Origin: Closterium sp. NIES-65
Taxonomy: Eukaryota > Streptophyta > Zygnematophyceae > Desmidiales > Closteriaceae
Direction: 5' to 3'
Assembly (NCBI GenBank): GCA_948144175.1
Contig: CANXME010000305.1
Coordinates: 49,053 to 113,052 of the forward strand
DNA: 64,000 nucleotides
Numbering within the stretch: the first letter of the stretch is position 1; the number at the start of each line of letters is the position of its first letter. Shown here one piece after another: positions 22,818 through 34,790 of this stretch. The notes beneath the pieces were generated by a model, which made no database searches, was not told the origin of the DNA, and was given only the letters and a program-made list of their open reading frames with translations. A program made the translations under genes and the position numbers.

Positions 22818-25800
22818 CTGCTGCTCCTTCTGCTGCCTCTTTGTCAGCAGCTCTCTCATTGCTTCGTGCTGTTCCTTCTGCTCTCTCTCTCCCCACCGCT
22901 GCTGCTGCTGCAGCCAAAGCTGCTTTTGCTGCGGCTGCTCCTTTGGCTCATATCCCTCCTCTTCCCACCCAGTCCTTCCGTCCTCCCATCCATCACCTCT
23001 ATCGCACTCCTCCCGCTCTCCTCCACCTTCCCGCCCATCCTCTCCATCTCTCAACCTAATCTCTCCTTCCTCCCATTCATCATCTCGTTCCATCCTCTCG
23101 TTAACTCCTCTCCACCCATCCTCTCCCTGCTCCCAACCATCTGTCCCATGCTCTTCCCGCTCTTCTTCCCCTTCCCACCCATCCTCTCCCTCTCCCCACC
23201 TAACCTCTCCTTCCTCCCATCCATCATCTCGTTCCGCCTCCTCCTCCTCTCCTTCTTCCCACCCATTCTCCTCCCATCCACCACCTGTCTTGTGCTCTTC
23301 TCGCCTCTCTTCCCCTTCCCGCCCATCCTCTCCCTCTCCCCACCTAATCTCTCCCTCCTCCCACTTATTATCTCGTTCCACCTCCTCATTCTCTCCTTCT
23401 CTCCACCCAACCTCTCCCTTCTCCCAACCACCACCTGTCCCATGCTCTTCTCGCATACGTATAAAGTTTCGACCTGGATCCAACAGGTGACTCGTCATAC
23501 TCCAACAGGTAACTTGTCCTGTCCCATGCCCTTCTCGCTCTTCTTCCCCTCCCCATTTATCCTCCCTCTCATCCCACCCATTCTCTCTCTCCTCCCACCC
23601 ACCATCTTTTACATGCTCCTCATTCCGTCTCTCCTCCCCCCATTCATTCTCTTCCTCCTCCTTCTCTCGCACAAACTCCTCTCTCAACTCCTGCTCTCGC
23701 TCCCACTCCCGCCGACCCTCATCCTCCTCCTCCATTCGCCTCCACTCCGCCTCATCCGTCTCCTCTCCCTCTTGCTCGTCCTCTTTTCCCAACCCCCACC
23801 ACCCCCACTCGTCCTCATCCTCCCACTCGCGTTGTTCCTCCTCCTCCTCCTCCTCCTCCTCCTCCTCCTCCTCCTCCTCCTCCTCCTCCTCCTCCTCCTC
23901 CTCCTCCTCCTCCTCCTCCTCCTCCCCTTCCACATGGTCTATCCCTTGAGCCTCCTGTATTACCTCCTCTTCTTCCTCCGCTCTCCCTGCCCCTTCCTCC
24001 TCAACCATCACACACTCCTCCCCACCCCCTTCTTCCTCCTCCACCCCTTCCTCTTCCTCTTCCTCTTCCTCCTCCCCACCAGCCATACCCAACGATGGCA
24101 TGTCACATGCCTTACATGCTCGTGTGGCAGATAGCCCTGACCCAGGTATACCTGCACAGGATGTGCCTCCCTCAGAACCAGCATCTTGCACAGCAGCCAG
24201 TCCCCCTGTCCGCTCACCAGCTTGCAAATCATCGTCAGCAGCAGCAGGATCACTGCCGCCACTGCTGCTGCTGCTGCTGCTGCCACTGCAAGCCATACGC
24301 GAGTTGATGCTAGCACATGGGGCTGTCACAATCCCCAGTCGCCCCATCTGCTCTCTTACTGCCCGCTGCATCGCCACTGCCCTTGCCACAGCAGCAGCAC
24401 CACCAACAGTGGCGGCATTCCCTAAGTCGTTCAGAGGGGCACTCTCAAGGGCATGTTCACTGGCGTGCAGGCAGGCGTGCAGGAAGGCAGAGGCGCGTTG
24501 GTGGAGGAGAGGCGAGGCGAGGACGTCTGCTGCTGTGGGTCGGTGAGAAGGGGCCTGCATGGGAGAACGGGGGATACGCGTTGAGGGACAGAGGCAGAGG
24601 GAGAAGAATGGGAAACGAACACGGCAGAGAGGAGGCATTATGATGAAATCACTTTTGAGAATTCTCAAAAACGAACACGGCAAGGAGGAGGCATCATGAT
24701 GAAGGAGAGGGGAGAAGGGGATGTGTGGGGCGGCCAGAGGGGGGTGCTGTTATTAGTAAACAGGTGGGCTGCGAAGGTCTGATGTCCATCAACTTGAATG
24801 TTATTAAGACGGCAAGGAGGAGGCATCATGATGAAGGAGAGGGGAGAAGGGGATGTGTGGGGCGGCCAGAGGGGGACTTGAGAGTGTGTGAGAGGAAAAG
24901 GACGGGACTGGAAGAAACGAGGGTATGGTGAGAGAATGATGTATGGGGAAGTAGATATTGGCAGATAAGGTAGATGCATCGGAAGGGGTTCCTTATAGGA
25001 TACGACGGGTTTTATCCGAGTCACTACGTTGTGCTTCCGTCAACCATGTGGGACCAACCATGGGCGGTTTAGGCATGCAGATATGCACCTGAACCGTGCG
25101 CATGCACCCACACATGCACACGCACGCATATGTGCACATGCTCATGCAGACGCATGTACGCATTCATATATGAACACTCGAACGCACATGCTAATATTAC
25201 ACATGCGCCTGAACCCGCACATTCACATGCACATACACATGCACATGCACATGCACATGCACATGCACATTCACATGCACATGCACATGCACATTCACAT
25301 GCACATGCACATTCACATGCATATGCATATGCAAGCACACGTATGCAAGCGAACCTGCACCCAGGAATCCACACAAGACAACACACACGTTGACAAGGGG
25401 TCATTAGTGGGCACTTCCGACAGAATTGACCTCACCTGAGAGGTTTACATTCACCTGGGCTTGTTGAATTCACCTGGGATTGTTGAGTTCACCTGAGAAA
25501 GCATGCGTCTGACAAGTGCACGGAGTTCAAGAGAGTAACTGCCAGCGGGTAGAGGACAAAAGAGACAAGGGCAGGGCGAGAAGGGAAGAGTGGGTGGGAG
25601 CGTGGGACAGAAGGAGTGGGAGATAGTGGATAGGTGGGAGAGAGTGGGGAAGTGGGTGTGGGATAGGCAAGTGATGGGTGGAAGAGCAGGCTGACGAAGT
25701 TGGGGGGGGGAAGAGAAGGAGTGTGGAAGAAGAGAGGGTGAGGTTGGACACGGGAGGGTGAGGTTGGACACGGGAGGGTGAGGTTGGACACGGGAGGGTG

Positions 25801-28800
25801 AGGTTGGACACGGGAGGGTGAGGTTGGACACGGGAGGGTGAGGTTGGACACGGGAGGGTGAGGTTGGACACGGGAGGGTGAGGTTGGACACGGGAGGGTG
25901 AGGTTGGACACGGGAGGGTGAGGTTGGACACGGGAGGAAGTGTTAGCATGCGGGTTGAAACGTCCTCAGAACTCAATCAGCATGTGAAGGTGTGTAGGGA
26001 CCTGGTGACCCAAGGACCTTTCATGCTTGTGTCACTTTTGACAATGCTCAGAAGTCGATTAGAAAGTGTGCAGGGAACTGGTGAGCAAACGACAGTCGAG
26101 CACAATGCTTTCACTGGGATGGCTTCAGAGGCGGCGACAGAGAGGTGAATCATACATGGGGTCTCTGACATCTCACAAACTTTGACCAGTGTGTGAGACA
26201 TCTGAGAAGTCAGGGTCACGGGGAACAAACGCCAGAGAGCACCGCACAGCACAGCGCCGCATAGCACAGCAAAGCAGAGCACCGCACAGCACAGCACTGC
26301 ACAGCAGACCACCGCACATACCATTGGGGCAAGGAGTCATGGCAGCCGGACAGCACGAAGGAGACGAGCTCGTGGATGGACGTGGGTGGGGGTTGATGAT
26401 GGCTCGTTGACGGCTCTTGCGGCGCCTCAGTAGACGTGGCGGGGAGGCATGACTCGCTGGCGGCCATGGCTGCGTGGAGCACGCAGCCCAGCGCCCGAAT
26501 GTCTGGAAGGGAGGGTCATGGGAGGGGGGGCGAGGGTGGGGGATGGGACGGAAGAGGGGGAGGAACGGTCATGAAAGGGATGGAAAGAGAAGGGGCGCGG
26601 CTCGTGGATGGCCATTGAAGTGAGCGGAGGGTGATGGCTCGCCGACGGCCGTGGCTGCGTGGAGCAGGCTGCCCAACGCCCACTGTCTGTGCCAAGGAAA
26701 CGGGGGCTAGCCGGGTCAGTGGTACACACATGCGTGGGCAGTCGGTGCACACCCGGCTTGCTGTTGCGACGTGGGACAATAGCAGCCTACACCCCATGCC
26801 ATGTACCATCATGTAACAATAGCAGCCTACACCCCATGCCATGTACCATCATGTGACAATAGCAGCCTACACCCCATGCCATGTACCATCATGTGACAAT
26901 AGCAGCCTACACCCCATGCCATGTACCATCATGTGACAATAGCAGCCTACACCCCATGCCATGTACCATCATGTGACAATAGCAGCCTACACCCCATGCC
27001 ATGTACCATCATGTGACAATAGCAGCCTACACCCCATGCCATGTACCATCATGTGCCAATAGCAGCCTACACCCCATGCCATGTACCATCATGTGACAAT
27101 AGCAGCCTACACCCCATGCCATGTACCATCATGTGACAATAGCAGCCTACACCCCATGCCATGTACCATCATGTGACAATAGCAGCCTACACCCCATGCC
27201 ATGTACCATCATGTGACAATAGCAGCCTACACCCCATGCCATGTACCATCATGTGACAATAGCAGCCTACACCCCATGCCATGTACCATCATGTGACAAT
27301 AGCAGCCTACACCCCATGTCATGTACCATCATGTGACAATAGCAGCCTACACCCCATGCCATGTACCATCATGTGACAATAGCAGCCTACACCCCATGCC
27401 ATGTACCATCATGTGACAATAGCAGCCTACACCCCATGCCATGTACCATCATGTGACAATAGCAGCCTACACCCCATGCCATGTACCATCATGTGACAAT
27501 AGCAGCCTACACCCCATGCCATGTACCATCATGTGACAATAGCAGCCTACACCCCATGCCATGTACCATCATGTGACAATAGCAGCCTACACCCCATGCC
27601 ATGTACCATCATGTGACAATAGCAGCCTACACCCCATGCCATGTACCATCATGTGAAAATAGCAGCCTACACCCCATGCAATGTACCATCATGTGCCAAT
27701 AGCAGCCTACACCCCATGCCATGTACCATCATGTGACAATAGCAGCCTACACCCCATGCCATGTACCATCATGTGACAATAGCAGCCTACACCCCATGCC
27801 ATGTACCATCATGTGAGAATAGCAGCCTACACCCCATGCCATGTACCATCATGTGACAATAGCAGCCTACACCCCATGCAATGTACCATCATGTGCCAAT
27901 AGCAGCCTACACCCCATGCCATGTACCATCATGTGACAATAGCAGCCTACACCCCATGCCATGTACCATCATGTGACAATAGCAGCCTACACCCCATGCC
28001 ATGTACCATCATGTGACAATAGCAGCCTACACCCCATGCCATGTACCATCATGTGACAATAGCAGCCTACACCCCATGCCATGTACCATCATGTGACAAT
28101 AGCAGCCTACACCCCATGCCATGTACCATCATGCGACAATAGCAGCCTACACCCCATGCCATGTACCATCATGTGACAATAGCAGCCTACACCCCATGCC
28201 ATGTACCATCATGTGACAATAGCAGCCTACACCCCATGCCATGTACCATCATGTGACAATAGCAGCCTACACCCCATGCAATGTACCATCATGTGCCAAT
28301 AGCAGCCTACACCCCATGCCATGTACCATCATGTGACAATAGCAGCCTACACCCCATGTCATGTACCATCATGTGACAATAGCAGCCTACACCCCATGCC
28401 ATGTACCATCATGTGACAATAGCAGCCTACACCCCATGCCATGTACCATCATGTGACAATAGCAGCCTACACCCCATGCCATGTACCATCATGTGACAAT
28501 AGCAGCCTACACCCCATGCCATGTACCATCATGTGACAATAGCAGCCTACACCCCATGCCATGTACCATCATGTGACAATAGCAGCCTACACCCCATGCC
28601 ATGTACCATCATGTGACAATAGCAGCCTACACCCCATGCCATGTACCATCATGTGACAATAGCAGCCTACACCCCATGCCATGTACCATCATGTGACAAT
28701 AGCAGCCTACACCCCATGCCATGTACCATCATGTGACAATAGCAGCCTACACCCCATGTCATGTACCATCATGTGACAATAGCAGCCTACACCCCATGCC

Positions 28801-31800
28801 ATGTTCCATCATGTGACAATAGCAGCCTACACCCCATGCCATGTACCATCATGTGACAATAGCAGCCTACACCCCATGCCATGTACCATCATGTGACAAT
28901 AGCAGCCTACACCCCATGCCATGTACCATCATGTGACAATAGCAGCCTACACCCCATGCCATGTACCATCATGTGACAATAGCAGCCTACACCCCATGCC
29001 ATGTACCATCATGTGAAAATAGCAGCCTACACCCCATGCAATGTACCATCATGTGCCAATAGCAGCCTACACCCCATGCCATGTACCATCATGTGACAAT
29101 AGCAGCCTACACCCCATGCCATGTACCATCATGTGACAATAGTAGCCTACACCCCATGCCATGTACCATCATGTGAGAATAGCAGCCTACACCCCATGCC
29201 ATGTACCATCATGTGACAATAGCAGCCTACACCCCATGCAATGTACCATCATGTGCCAATAGCAGCCTACACCCCATGCCATGTACCATCATGTGACAAT
29301 AGCAGCCTACACCCCATGCCATGTACCATCATGTGACAATAGCAGCCTACACCCCATGCCATGTACCATCATGTGACAATAGCAGCCTACACCCCATGCC
29401 ATGTACCATCATGTGACAATAGCAGCCTACACCCCATGCCATGTACCATCATGTGACAATAGCAGCCTACACCCCATGCCATGTACCATCATGCGACAAT
29501 AGCAGCCTACACCCCATGCCATGTACCATCATGTGACAATAGCAGCCTACACCCCATGCCATGTACCATCATGTGACAATAGCAGCCTACACCCCATGCC
29601 ATGTACCATCATGTGACAATAGCAGCCTACACCCCATGCAATGTACCATCATGTGCCAATAGCAGCCTACACCCCATGCCATGTACCATCATGTGACAAT
29701 AGCAGCCTACACCCCATGTCATGTACCATCATGTGACAATAGCAGCCTACACCCCATGCCATGTACCATCATGTGACAATAGCAGCCTACACCCCATGCC
29801 ATGTACCATCATGTGACAATAGCAGCCTACACCCCATGCCATGTACCATCATGTGACAATAGCAGCCTACACCCCATGCCATGTACCATCATGTGACAAT
29901 AGCAGCCTACACCCCATGCCATGTACCATCATGTGACAATAGCAGCCTACACCCCATGCCATGTACCATCATGTGACAATAGCAGCCTACACCCCATGCC
30001 ATGTACCATCATGTGACAATAGCAGCCTACACCCCATGCCATGTACCATCATGTGACAATAGCAGCCTACACCCCATGCCATGTACCATCATGTGACAAT
30101 AGCAGCCTACACCCCATGTCATGTACCATCATGTGACAATAGCAGCCTACACCCCATGCCATGTACCATCATGTGACAATAGCAGCCTACACCCCATGCC
30201 ATGTACCATCATGTGACAATAGCAGCCTACACCCCATGCCATGTACCATCATGTGACAATAGCAGCCTACACCCCATGCCATGTACCATCATGTGACAAT
30301 AGCAGCCTACACCCCATGCCATGTACCATCATGTGACAATAGCAGCCTACACCCCATGCCATGTACCATCATGTGCCAATAGCAGCCTACACCCCATGTC
30401 ATGTACCATCATGTGACAATAGCAGCCTACACCCCATGCCATGTACCATCATGTGACAATAGCAGCCTACACCCCATGCCATGTACCATCATGTGACAAT
30501 AGCAGCCTACACCCCATGCCATGTACCATCATGTGACAATAGCAGCCTACACCCCATGCCATGTACCATCATGTGACAATAGCGGCCTACACCCCATGCA
30601 ATGTACCATCATGTGCCAATAGCAGCCTACACCCCATGCCATGTACCATCATGTGCCAATAGCAGCCTACACCCCATGCCATGTACCATCATGTGACAAT
30701 AGCAGCCTACACCCCATGCCATGTACCATCATGTGCCAATAGCAGCCTACACCCCATGCCATGTACCATCATGTGACAATAGCAGCCTACACCCCATGCC
30801 ATGTACCATCATGTGACAATAGCAGCCTACACCCCATGCCATGTACCATCATGTGCCAATAGCAGCCTACACCCCATGCCATGTACCATCATGTGCCAAT
30901 AGCAGCCTACACCCCATTCCCTGCGTCATCACTTGCCAGTCATCCCAAGCCGTCTCAACCATCGTTACATCTTGCGTGTCATCTCACCTGACTTGCAGTC
31001 GTACGGTTCCTGGCGTGTCGTCTCAGCGGCCACGCCCATCCCCAGCCGCACACGCGCGGGGTTGCTGTCGCACGGGGTGCAAAGGAGAACGTTCTCTGCC
31101 TGCTGCCACCAGGGGGGGGTGTGGCGAGGCGGGGAAGGGCAGGAGTTGGCGTTAAACGATGGGGAAGATCTCAGCTGCTCGCAAAGGGTGCAAAGGAGAA
31201 CGTTCTCTGCCTGCTGCCACCAGGGGGGGAAGGACAGGAGGTGATGTTGATTGGAATGAGCTTCATGCTCTCATGTGCTCTCACATGCTCTCACATGCTC
31301 TCACATGCTCTCACGTGCTCTCATATATTCTCCATGCAATGATGCATGTGCTCTAACGCCAGGACTAAGAGCGGCACATGTGCTCGTTGTACGCGCTGTA
31401 GCCTTCTGCGGTATACCTGTAACCGTGAAAACGCACCATGACACCTCGGTGTAACATGTTGTGCTCGTGCATGTGCTCTAGCGCCACTTGCAGCAATGCA
31501 TGTGCTCATTGTACGCGTTTTAGCACTCTGCAGTATACGCACCGTGACACCTCGGTGTAACATGTTGTGGTAGTGCATGTGCTCTAGCGCCAGGGCCACT
31601 TGTAGCAGCCAGTCAACAATAGACTTCTCGGGTATGCTGGGATGGGCAAGATCAAGGAGAAGAAGCAGGAGAGCCGTTTGAGAAGAGATTTTTGCACTGT
31701 TCTTGTGCGGGTGCTTGGGTCGTGAGGGAGTTATGGGAAGGGGAGAGAGGATGGCCGTAGTAGCATTGTTGTGAGGGCAGCGGAGAAGAAAAAACAAGGC

Positions 31801-33600
31801 AGCATTGTCGCGAGGGCAGCACAAACCCCTTTCACTCACAACGGCTTATTGCCTTCATGGCTTCTTATCAGCGACTTTTGGGTCGACTCAAATGTTAAGC
31901 CTCTTTCACTCACAACGACTTGTTGTCCTCATGACTTCTTATCAGCTCCGAAAGCGCGCCTTCTCCGCCACAGTGCTCCGTCACTGTATCAAACGAAGCC
32001 ATGCACGAATAGTTAGGCTCGAAGTTTGCACTCTGTCACTGTATAGATACTTGAACACACCTCAAAATACGCATATCTCTAGCAACAAAGACTCAGCACG
32101 CGAGGGATGTGGGATAGGGCTGGTCGTAAACACACCCATCATGCGCTATGCACGCACATCCAGTAACTCACCAGTGCAGAGGCTGCACGAGGCCTTGTGG
32201 ACGAATATCGCCTGCACAGCGCATCCACTCGACACGGGAAAGACTGGATTAGATACGTCTCGGCTCGACACGGGAAAGACAGCATTAGATACTCTTAGGA
32301 ACGCGTCGCTGGATAACAGTGTTTCGAGATGACGACGACGAACAATAAAAGAGTACGAGGGTGTATGAAGCTTCAAGTGCTGTCAGGAAGTTCCTGCTTT
32401 CATTCCCTGTGCGGGAAATAATTTGTGAAATCATCGAGGCATGTCATCACGTAAGTGTAAACCAGGAATGGCAATTATGTCCCATCCCCGCCTTCTGAGG
32501 GGCCTCAAAAGCCATGGCACTCACGCGCCCCATCCCCGCTTTCCCGTTTTGTTCAACCCAGCCCCCAGATGTGCCCCCGAATGCCACTTGTCTCATCCTG
32601 CAGTTCACCTTCGCACGGGTGATATCGTCCCGCCCTCCCCCACATCCTCCCTCACACGCCCCCTCACACACACCGGACACGTTATAAGGAGCCTATAGAC
32701 TTAGCCACCTCACTCGCGCCTCCCACTCGCGCCTCTCACTCGCGCCTCTCACTCGCGCCTCTCACTCGCGCCCCTGACTCGCGCCGTCTCACCCGCGCCG
32801 TCTCACCCGCGCCGTCTCATCCGCACCGTCTCACCCGCGCCGTCTCATCCGCACCGTCTCACCCGCGCCCTCTCACCCGCGCCCTCTCAACCGCGCCCTC
32901 TCACTCGCGCCCTCTCACCCGCGCCCTCTCATCCGCGCCGTCTCACCTTGCATTCAACCAGGCACGGATGGCGCAGCGGCATCATCCTCTCCGCCTCCTT
33001 CACACACGCCGCACACTGCGCCGCGCCTTCCGGCAGCGGAACCACCCGCAACACCCACGCGTCACCCGGAGCTACTCCGCTGCCAGACTCGCAAGGTCCC
33101 TCCGCAAATAGCGCTGCACCATGGCTGGCGAAGCTCGCAGCTTTACCCGCTTTAAGCGATCTATCGCTACTAGTTAAGCCGTTACTACGCGAAGCGCCCT
33201 TTTCGCGGACTAGGTAAAATTTCCCATGCGCGCCACGGCTCAGCTCTGCTACGACCTCATAGCCGTTCATAATCGGGTGGCACATGTGCGGATCCGCCGC
33301 CGCTGCTTCTAACCCGACGCGACTCGCGCTTCGATTCAAACATCTCCCATCCGCATCCGCGCCACCATGACGGCTCTGCTCTTCCGCGTCCTCCTCGACG
33401 TCGCGAGCGATTCGACGATTGACTACTCTAACCGCCACTGCCCCAAACCCAGTGCCCAAGCCTAGGCGCTCCGATAGCGTATCAGATGTCGCTTCGGCTA
33501 CCGCCTTAAGCCCGTTGTTCACGTGTTTCGCGCTCTGGTTCGTGTCAAAAATCGAAGCAGGTTCGTGGCCCCGGTGTTTCGCTACATCGAAACCATCCAT
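16984..33600 (-). CDS. Giant NEK-like protein with a degenerate kinase domain (predicted pseudokinase)
   Basis: Exons, 5' to 3': 33600-32947, 32211-32172, 31983-31914, 31636-31543, 31099-30988, 26502-26322, 25538-25493, 24554-16984; all junctions are phase-compatible and total about 2920 codons. The kinase fold is clear: YEVVAELSRGAHGKFYLV, VTEHCGGEGALSELI, LLQVALALEHMHYHNMLHR, AENVLL, EPYDCKSDIRALGCVL, LELRALVRRMLSQAPSHRPT. NEK relatives match best (CKSDIRALGCVL against NKSDIWALGCVL). The catalytic residues are missing: Arg for the beta-3 Lys (WVLRVV), HRG for HRD and GMG for DFG, and the activation segment is very short. After the domain comes a ~2500-residue region of acidic, Gln, Ser, GEGEGY, GVPV/GACG and AAG repeats. 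One 11-base unit inside the 12-bp array at 19981-19991 shifts the frame; in the frame before it the exon would stay open to 16984. Function is unknown; a scaffold or regulatory role is inferred. Confidence 0.8.
17698..17765. repeat. (CTG)n tract, polyserine-coding
   Basis: About 20 CTG/CAG units inside the giant kinase exon; on the coding strand they encode a serine run. Confidence 0.8.
18283..18302. repeat. Junction palindrome, TCGA type
   Basis: CTTTTGAGTCGACTCAAAAG is a perfect 20-bp palindrome. It is the third of three in-frame tandem units of about 36-39 bp (18199-18320), all reading EEEEGAFEST; the other two units have only the half site (AAGTCGACTCAAAAG). Confidence 0.85.
18667..18686. 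repeat. Junction palindrome, TTGA type
   Basis: CTTTTGAGTTGACTCAAAAG lies exactly between two ~125-bp tandem copies (about 18541-18666 and 18687-18811) that both contain the GGAAGCCGCCACGGGCTGGC block and end GATGCAGAGTG. It reads FESTQK on the coding strand. Confidence 0.85.
19335..19520. repeat. GAAGVAG-coding short tandem repeat
   Basis: Irregular repeats of about 9-12 bp (CTGCCACCC and variants) encode a glycine/alanine/valine run in the giant exon. Confidence 0.8.
19674..20040. repeat. 12-bp minisatellite in the giant kinase exon
   Basis: About 30 copies of GGCACCCCCACA. One unit at 19981-19991 has four C instead of five (11 bp) and switches the translated repeat from GACG to GVPV on the coding strand. 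Confidence 0.9.
20293..20328. repeat. Junction palindrome, TCGA type, 36 bp
   Basis: Two 18-base arms match at all but three positions around GAGTCGACT. Direct repeats of about 30 bp (20253-20283 and 20324-20354, TCGTC..ATACTCCTCTTCCT) flank it. The right arm (CACCTCG) is also the start of the second repeat copy. It reads SQSTQK on the coding strand. Confidence 0.8.
20495..20775. repeat. 18-bp minisatellite, GEGEGY-coding
   Basis: About 15 copies of CCTTCACCATACCCCTCT encode GEGEGY repeats on the coding strand; variants give GQ or GEVY. Confidence 0.9.
21345..21505. repeat. 9-bp repeat, MQSTQS-coding
   Basis: GACTGCGTT/GACTGCATT units in tandem encode repeated Met-Gln-Ser and Thr-Gln-Ser. 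Confidence 0.85.
21885..21910. repeat. Junction palindrome, TCGA type, 26 bp
   Basis: TGACTTTTGAGTC faces GACTCAGATGTCA (two mismatches). It lies between two copies of a ~95-bp block (about 21785-21880 and 22120-22210, CAAGCAGCAGCT and CCAGGTTC motifs) and directly before a 57-bp tandem array. Confidence 0.8.
21905..22135. repeat. 57-bp tandem repeat, four copies
   Basis: Four units of 57 bp encode the 19-residue repeat RQELLLHVPGVKEVPQVAK in the giant kinase exon, nearly identical to each other. Confidence 0.9.
22745..22830. repeat. (CTG)n tract, polyglutamine-coding
   Basis: About 20 CTG units; polyglutamine on the coding strand within the giant exon. A shorter (CTG)n is at 22569-22595. 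Confidence 0.85.
23825..23932. repeat. (CTC)n tract, polyglutamate-coding
   Basis: About 33 CTC units encode a polyglutamate run on the coding strand, inside a 1-kb Glu/Trp/Gly-rich acidic region. Confidence 0.9.
24653..24670. repeat. Junction palindrome, AATT type
   Basis: TTTTGAGAATTCTCAAAA is a perfect 18-bp palindrome between two copies of a ~36-bp block containing AAACGAACACGGCA and GGAGGCAT.ATGATGAA (24611-24646 and 24667-24703). A third copy of the block is at 24806-24837. It lies in a kinase intron. Confidence 0.85.
25080..25345. repeat. (ACATGC)n microsatellite
   Basis: Hexamer repeats ACATGC/ACATTC in a kinase intron; pure from about 25220 to 25325. Confidence 0.85.
25742..25937. 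repeat. 20-bp minisatellite
   Basis: About ten nearly identical copies of GACACGGGAGGGTGAGGTTG in a kinase intron. Confidence 0.9.
26776..30920. repeat. 4.1-kb minisatellite, 40-bp unit, with higher-order structure
   Basis: About 103 copies of a 40-bp unit (CAATAGCAGCCTACACCCCA plus TGCCATGTACCATCATGTGA) fill the intron between kinase exons 30988-31099 and 26322-26502. Unit length never varies. Variant units recur at a fixed offset: GTGAAAAT at 27653 and 29013, ATGCGACAAT at 28131 and 29491, CATGTC at 28355/29715 and 28755/30115. These are all 1360 bp (34 units) apart, so a block of at least 1.1 kb was duplicated as a whole. Confidence 0.95.
31186..31500 (-). pseudogene. Relic copies of kinase exons 4 and 5
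   Basis: Positions 31186-31232 repeat the first ~45 bp of exon 31099-30988 with its acceptor. Positions 31438-31500 and 31340-31400 repeat the LEHMH..HNMLHR part of exon 31636-31543, the nearer copy still ending at a splice donor. The copies are diverged and partly out of frame. Confidence 0.7.
31874..31895. repeat. Junction palindrome, TCGA type
   Basis: ACTTTTGGGTC faces GACTCAAATGT (two mismatches). It lies between two ~50-bp copies of a kinase exon 3' end with its donor (31823-31872 and 31900-31951; TTTCACTCACAACG, CTTCTTATCAGC). The downstream-coding copy is a relic. Confidence 0.8.
32492..32511. repeat. Degenerate junction palindrome
   Basis: CTTCTGAGGGGCCTCAAAAG is one mismatch from a palindrome with a GG centre. 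The short direct repeat CCCATCCCCGC lies on both sides (32481 and 32531). Confidence 0.6.
32705..32946. repeat. 14-15-bp minisatellite that starts at a splice donor
   Basis: Read on the coding strand, the array begins with the GTGAGACGGCGCGG that forms the donor of kinase exon 1 and repeats it about 16 times (GTGAGA/GTGAGG followed by GGCGCGG). Confidence 0.85.
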
Positions 33601-33618
33601 TAGCAAAAGGAGAGACAA

Positions 33619-34790
33619 CGCTACCTCACTACATGCGCCTGGTTCTTATATTCGGGCCTAGTACTACTACTGACAGGCAAGTTAACTTAGTACAATCGCG
33701 ACTCGGCAAGCTACTACGTAACAGGGGATAATCTGACACAAAATGGCACGTTTCAAAAACCAAGAGCGAAGTAGATTGCAGTCTGCTATAACAGTCAGGA
33801 ACCAGAATTGGCTGTTGATTTCTGCTTACTGACGTTTCCTAGTCCAATCCTACGTCCCGACGTTTCAAGTCTGACAACATTGTCGGCTACCTACTTTCCG
33901 TCTCTCCGTGTGTGACTTCAAGCGGCCGACGGCGCCTGGGATGTTACGCGTAGAAACACCCGAAACATTGATTCTCACGATACTTGCGTGGCACGTTTTG
34001 CTTGCTATCAGCGTTGCTGAGTGCACGTCCCCGAACGGGTAAAGAGTAATGTCCGAAAGCGTCAAGTCACAGATGAAGTACGCAGTCCCCGAGATGCTTT
34101 GCGCCACTTCAGATGAAGTTCGACGGGAACAGCCATTCCGTATTCTCCCGCAGCACGAAAATGACGAGAGAAAGCAGCGAATAGTCAGGAAAGTCCAAAC
34201 GAACAAACGCTTGAGTGGGCGATTCATTTGGCGAACCCTGCTGTATCAGCAAAGGAGCGGAGTTACCAGCTTCGTAAGTGTCCATTGCGAAAGACTCGGC
34301 CACAAAGCAGTACGAGGGCATAGACCCTCGACAGGCTGGGGAATTGCGATGTGTGATTGGACCTTCAGCCCCACGCTTGCGCCAAGAAATTACTCGCGGC
34401 TCGATGAATTTTCCCAGCCCTTGGCTTTCGTGCCTCCCTCTCCAAGCAAGCGGACGGGCCAATCAATTCACATAGGCAAACAGTGCGCGACCCGAAAATG
34501 CCCAGCCTTTCAGTACAAGTAGTCACACCTTTTTTCCCAGACCACTTTTGAGATGTCACGTCACGTCACTTGCGTGGCGGATGTCTTCGTTAGAGAGGTT
34601 TGGTACATTCGCGATACTACTGGGATGGTAGTGAAAAATATACCGGAGTTTGTTGCTAAGTACAGACTATGTCTCAGGAAAATGTCCTGATAAACTCACT
34701 CCTTCGGTAATTAGAAAGGCGAACATATGAGGATAATAGTTGCTGATACACGTAATATGAACATCACATGCATCATTATTGCCTAACCTT
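33619..34790. other. Intergenic region upstream of the kinase gene
   Basis: No recognisable gene. Open frames up to 157 codons at 34049-34522 have no coding character that I can support. It should hold the kinase promoter (read to the left). Confidence 0.45.

Noticed and set aside
18283-24670. Palindromes as leftover library linkers or cloning sites (SalI, EcoRI and NarI cores)
   Set aside because: They differ in centre and in outer arms, carry individual mismatches, and sit between repeats that have diverged from each other, which a single library artefact would not give. Kept only as an alternative to test with raw reads.
26776-30920. Could the 40-bp array be a CRISPR array?
   Set aside because: There are no unique spacers: every unit is the same 40 bp, and the setting is an intron of a eukaryotic gene.
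31255-31330. CTCACATGCT repeats as a regulatory array
   Set aside because: A short run of about seven units next to exon relics; simplest as another local tandem repeat.
34049-34522. Plus-strand frame of 157 codons
   Set aside because: No recognisable motif, composition bias or splice context; it could occur by chance.
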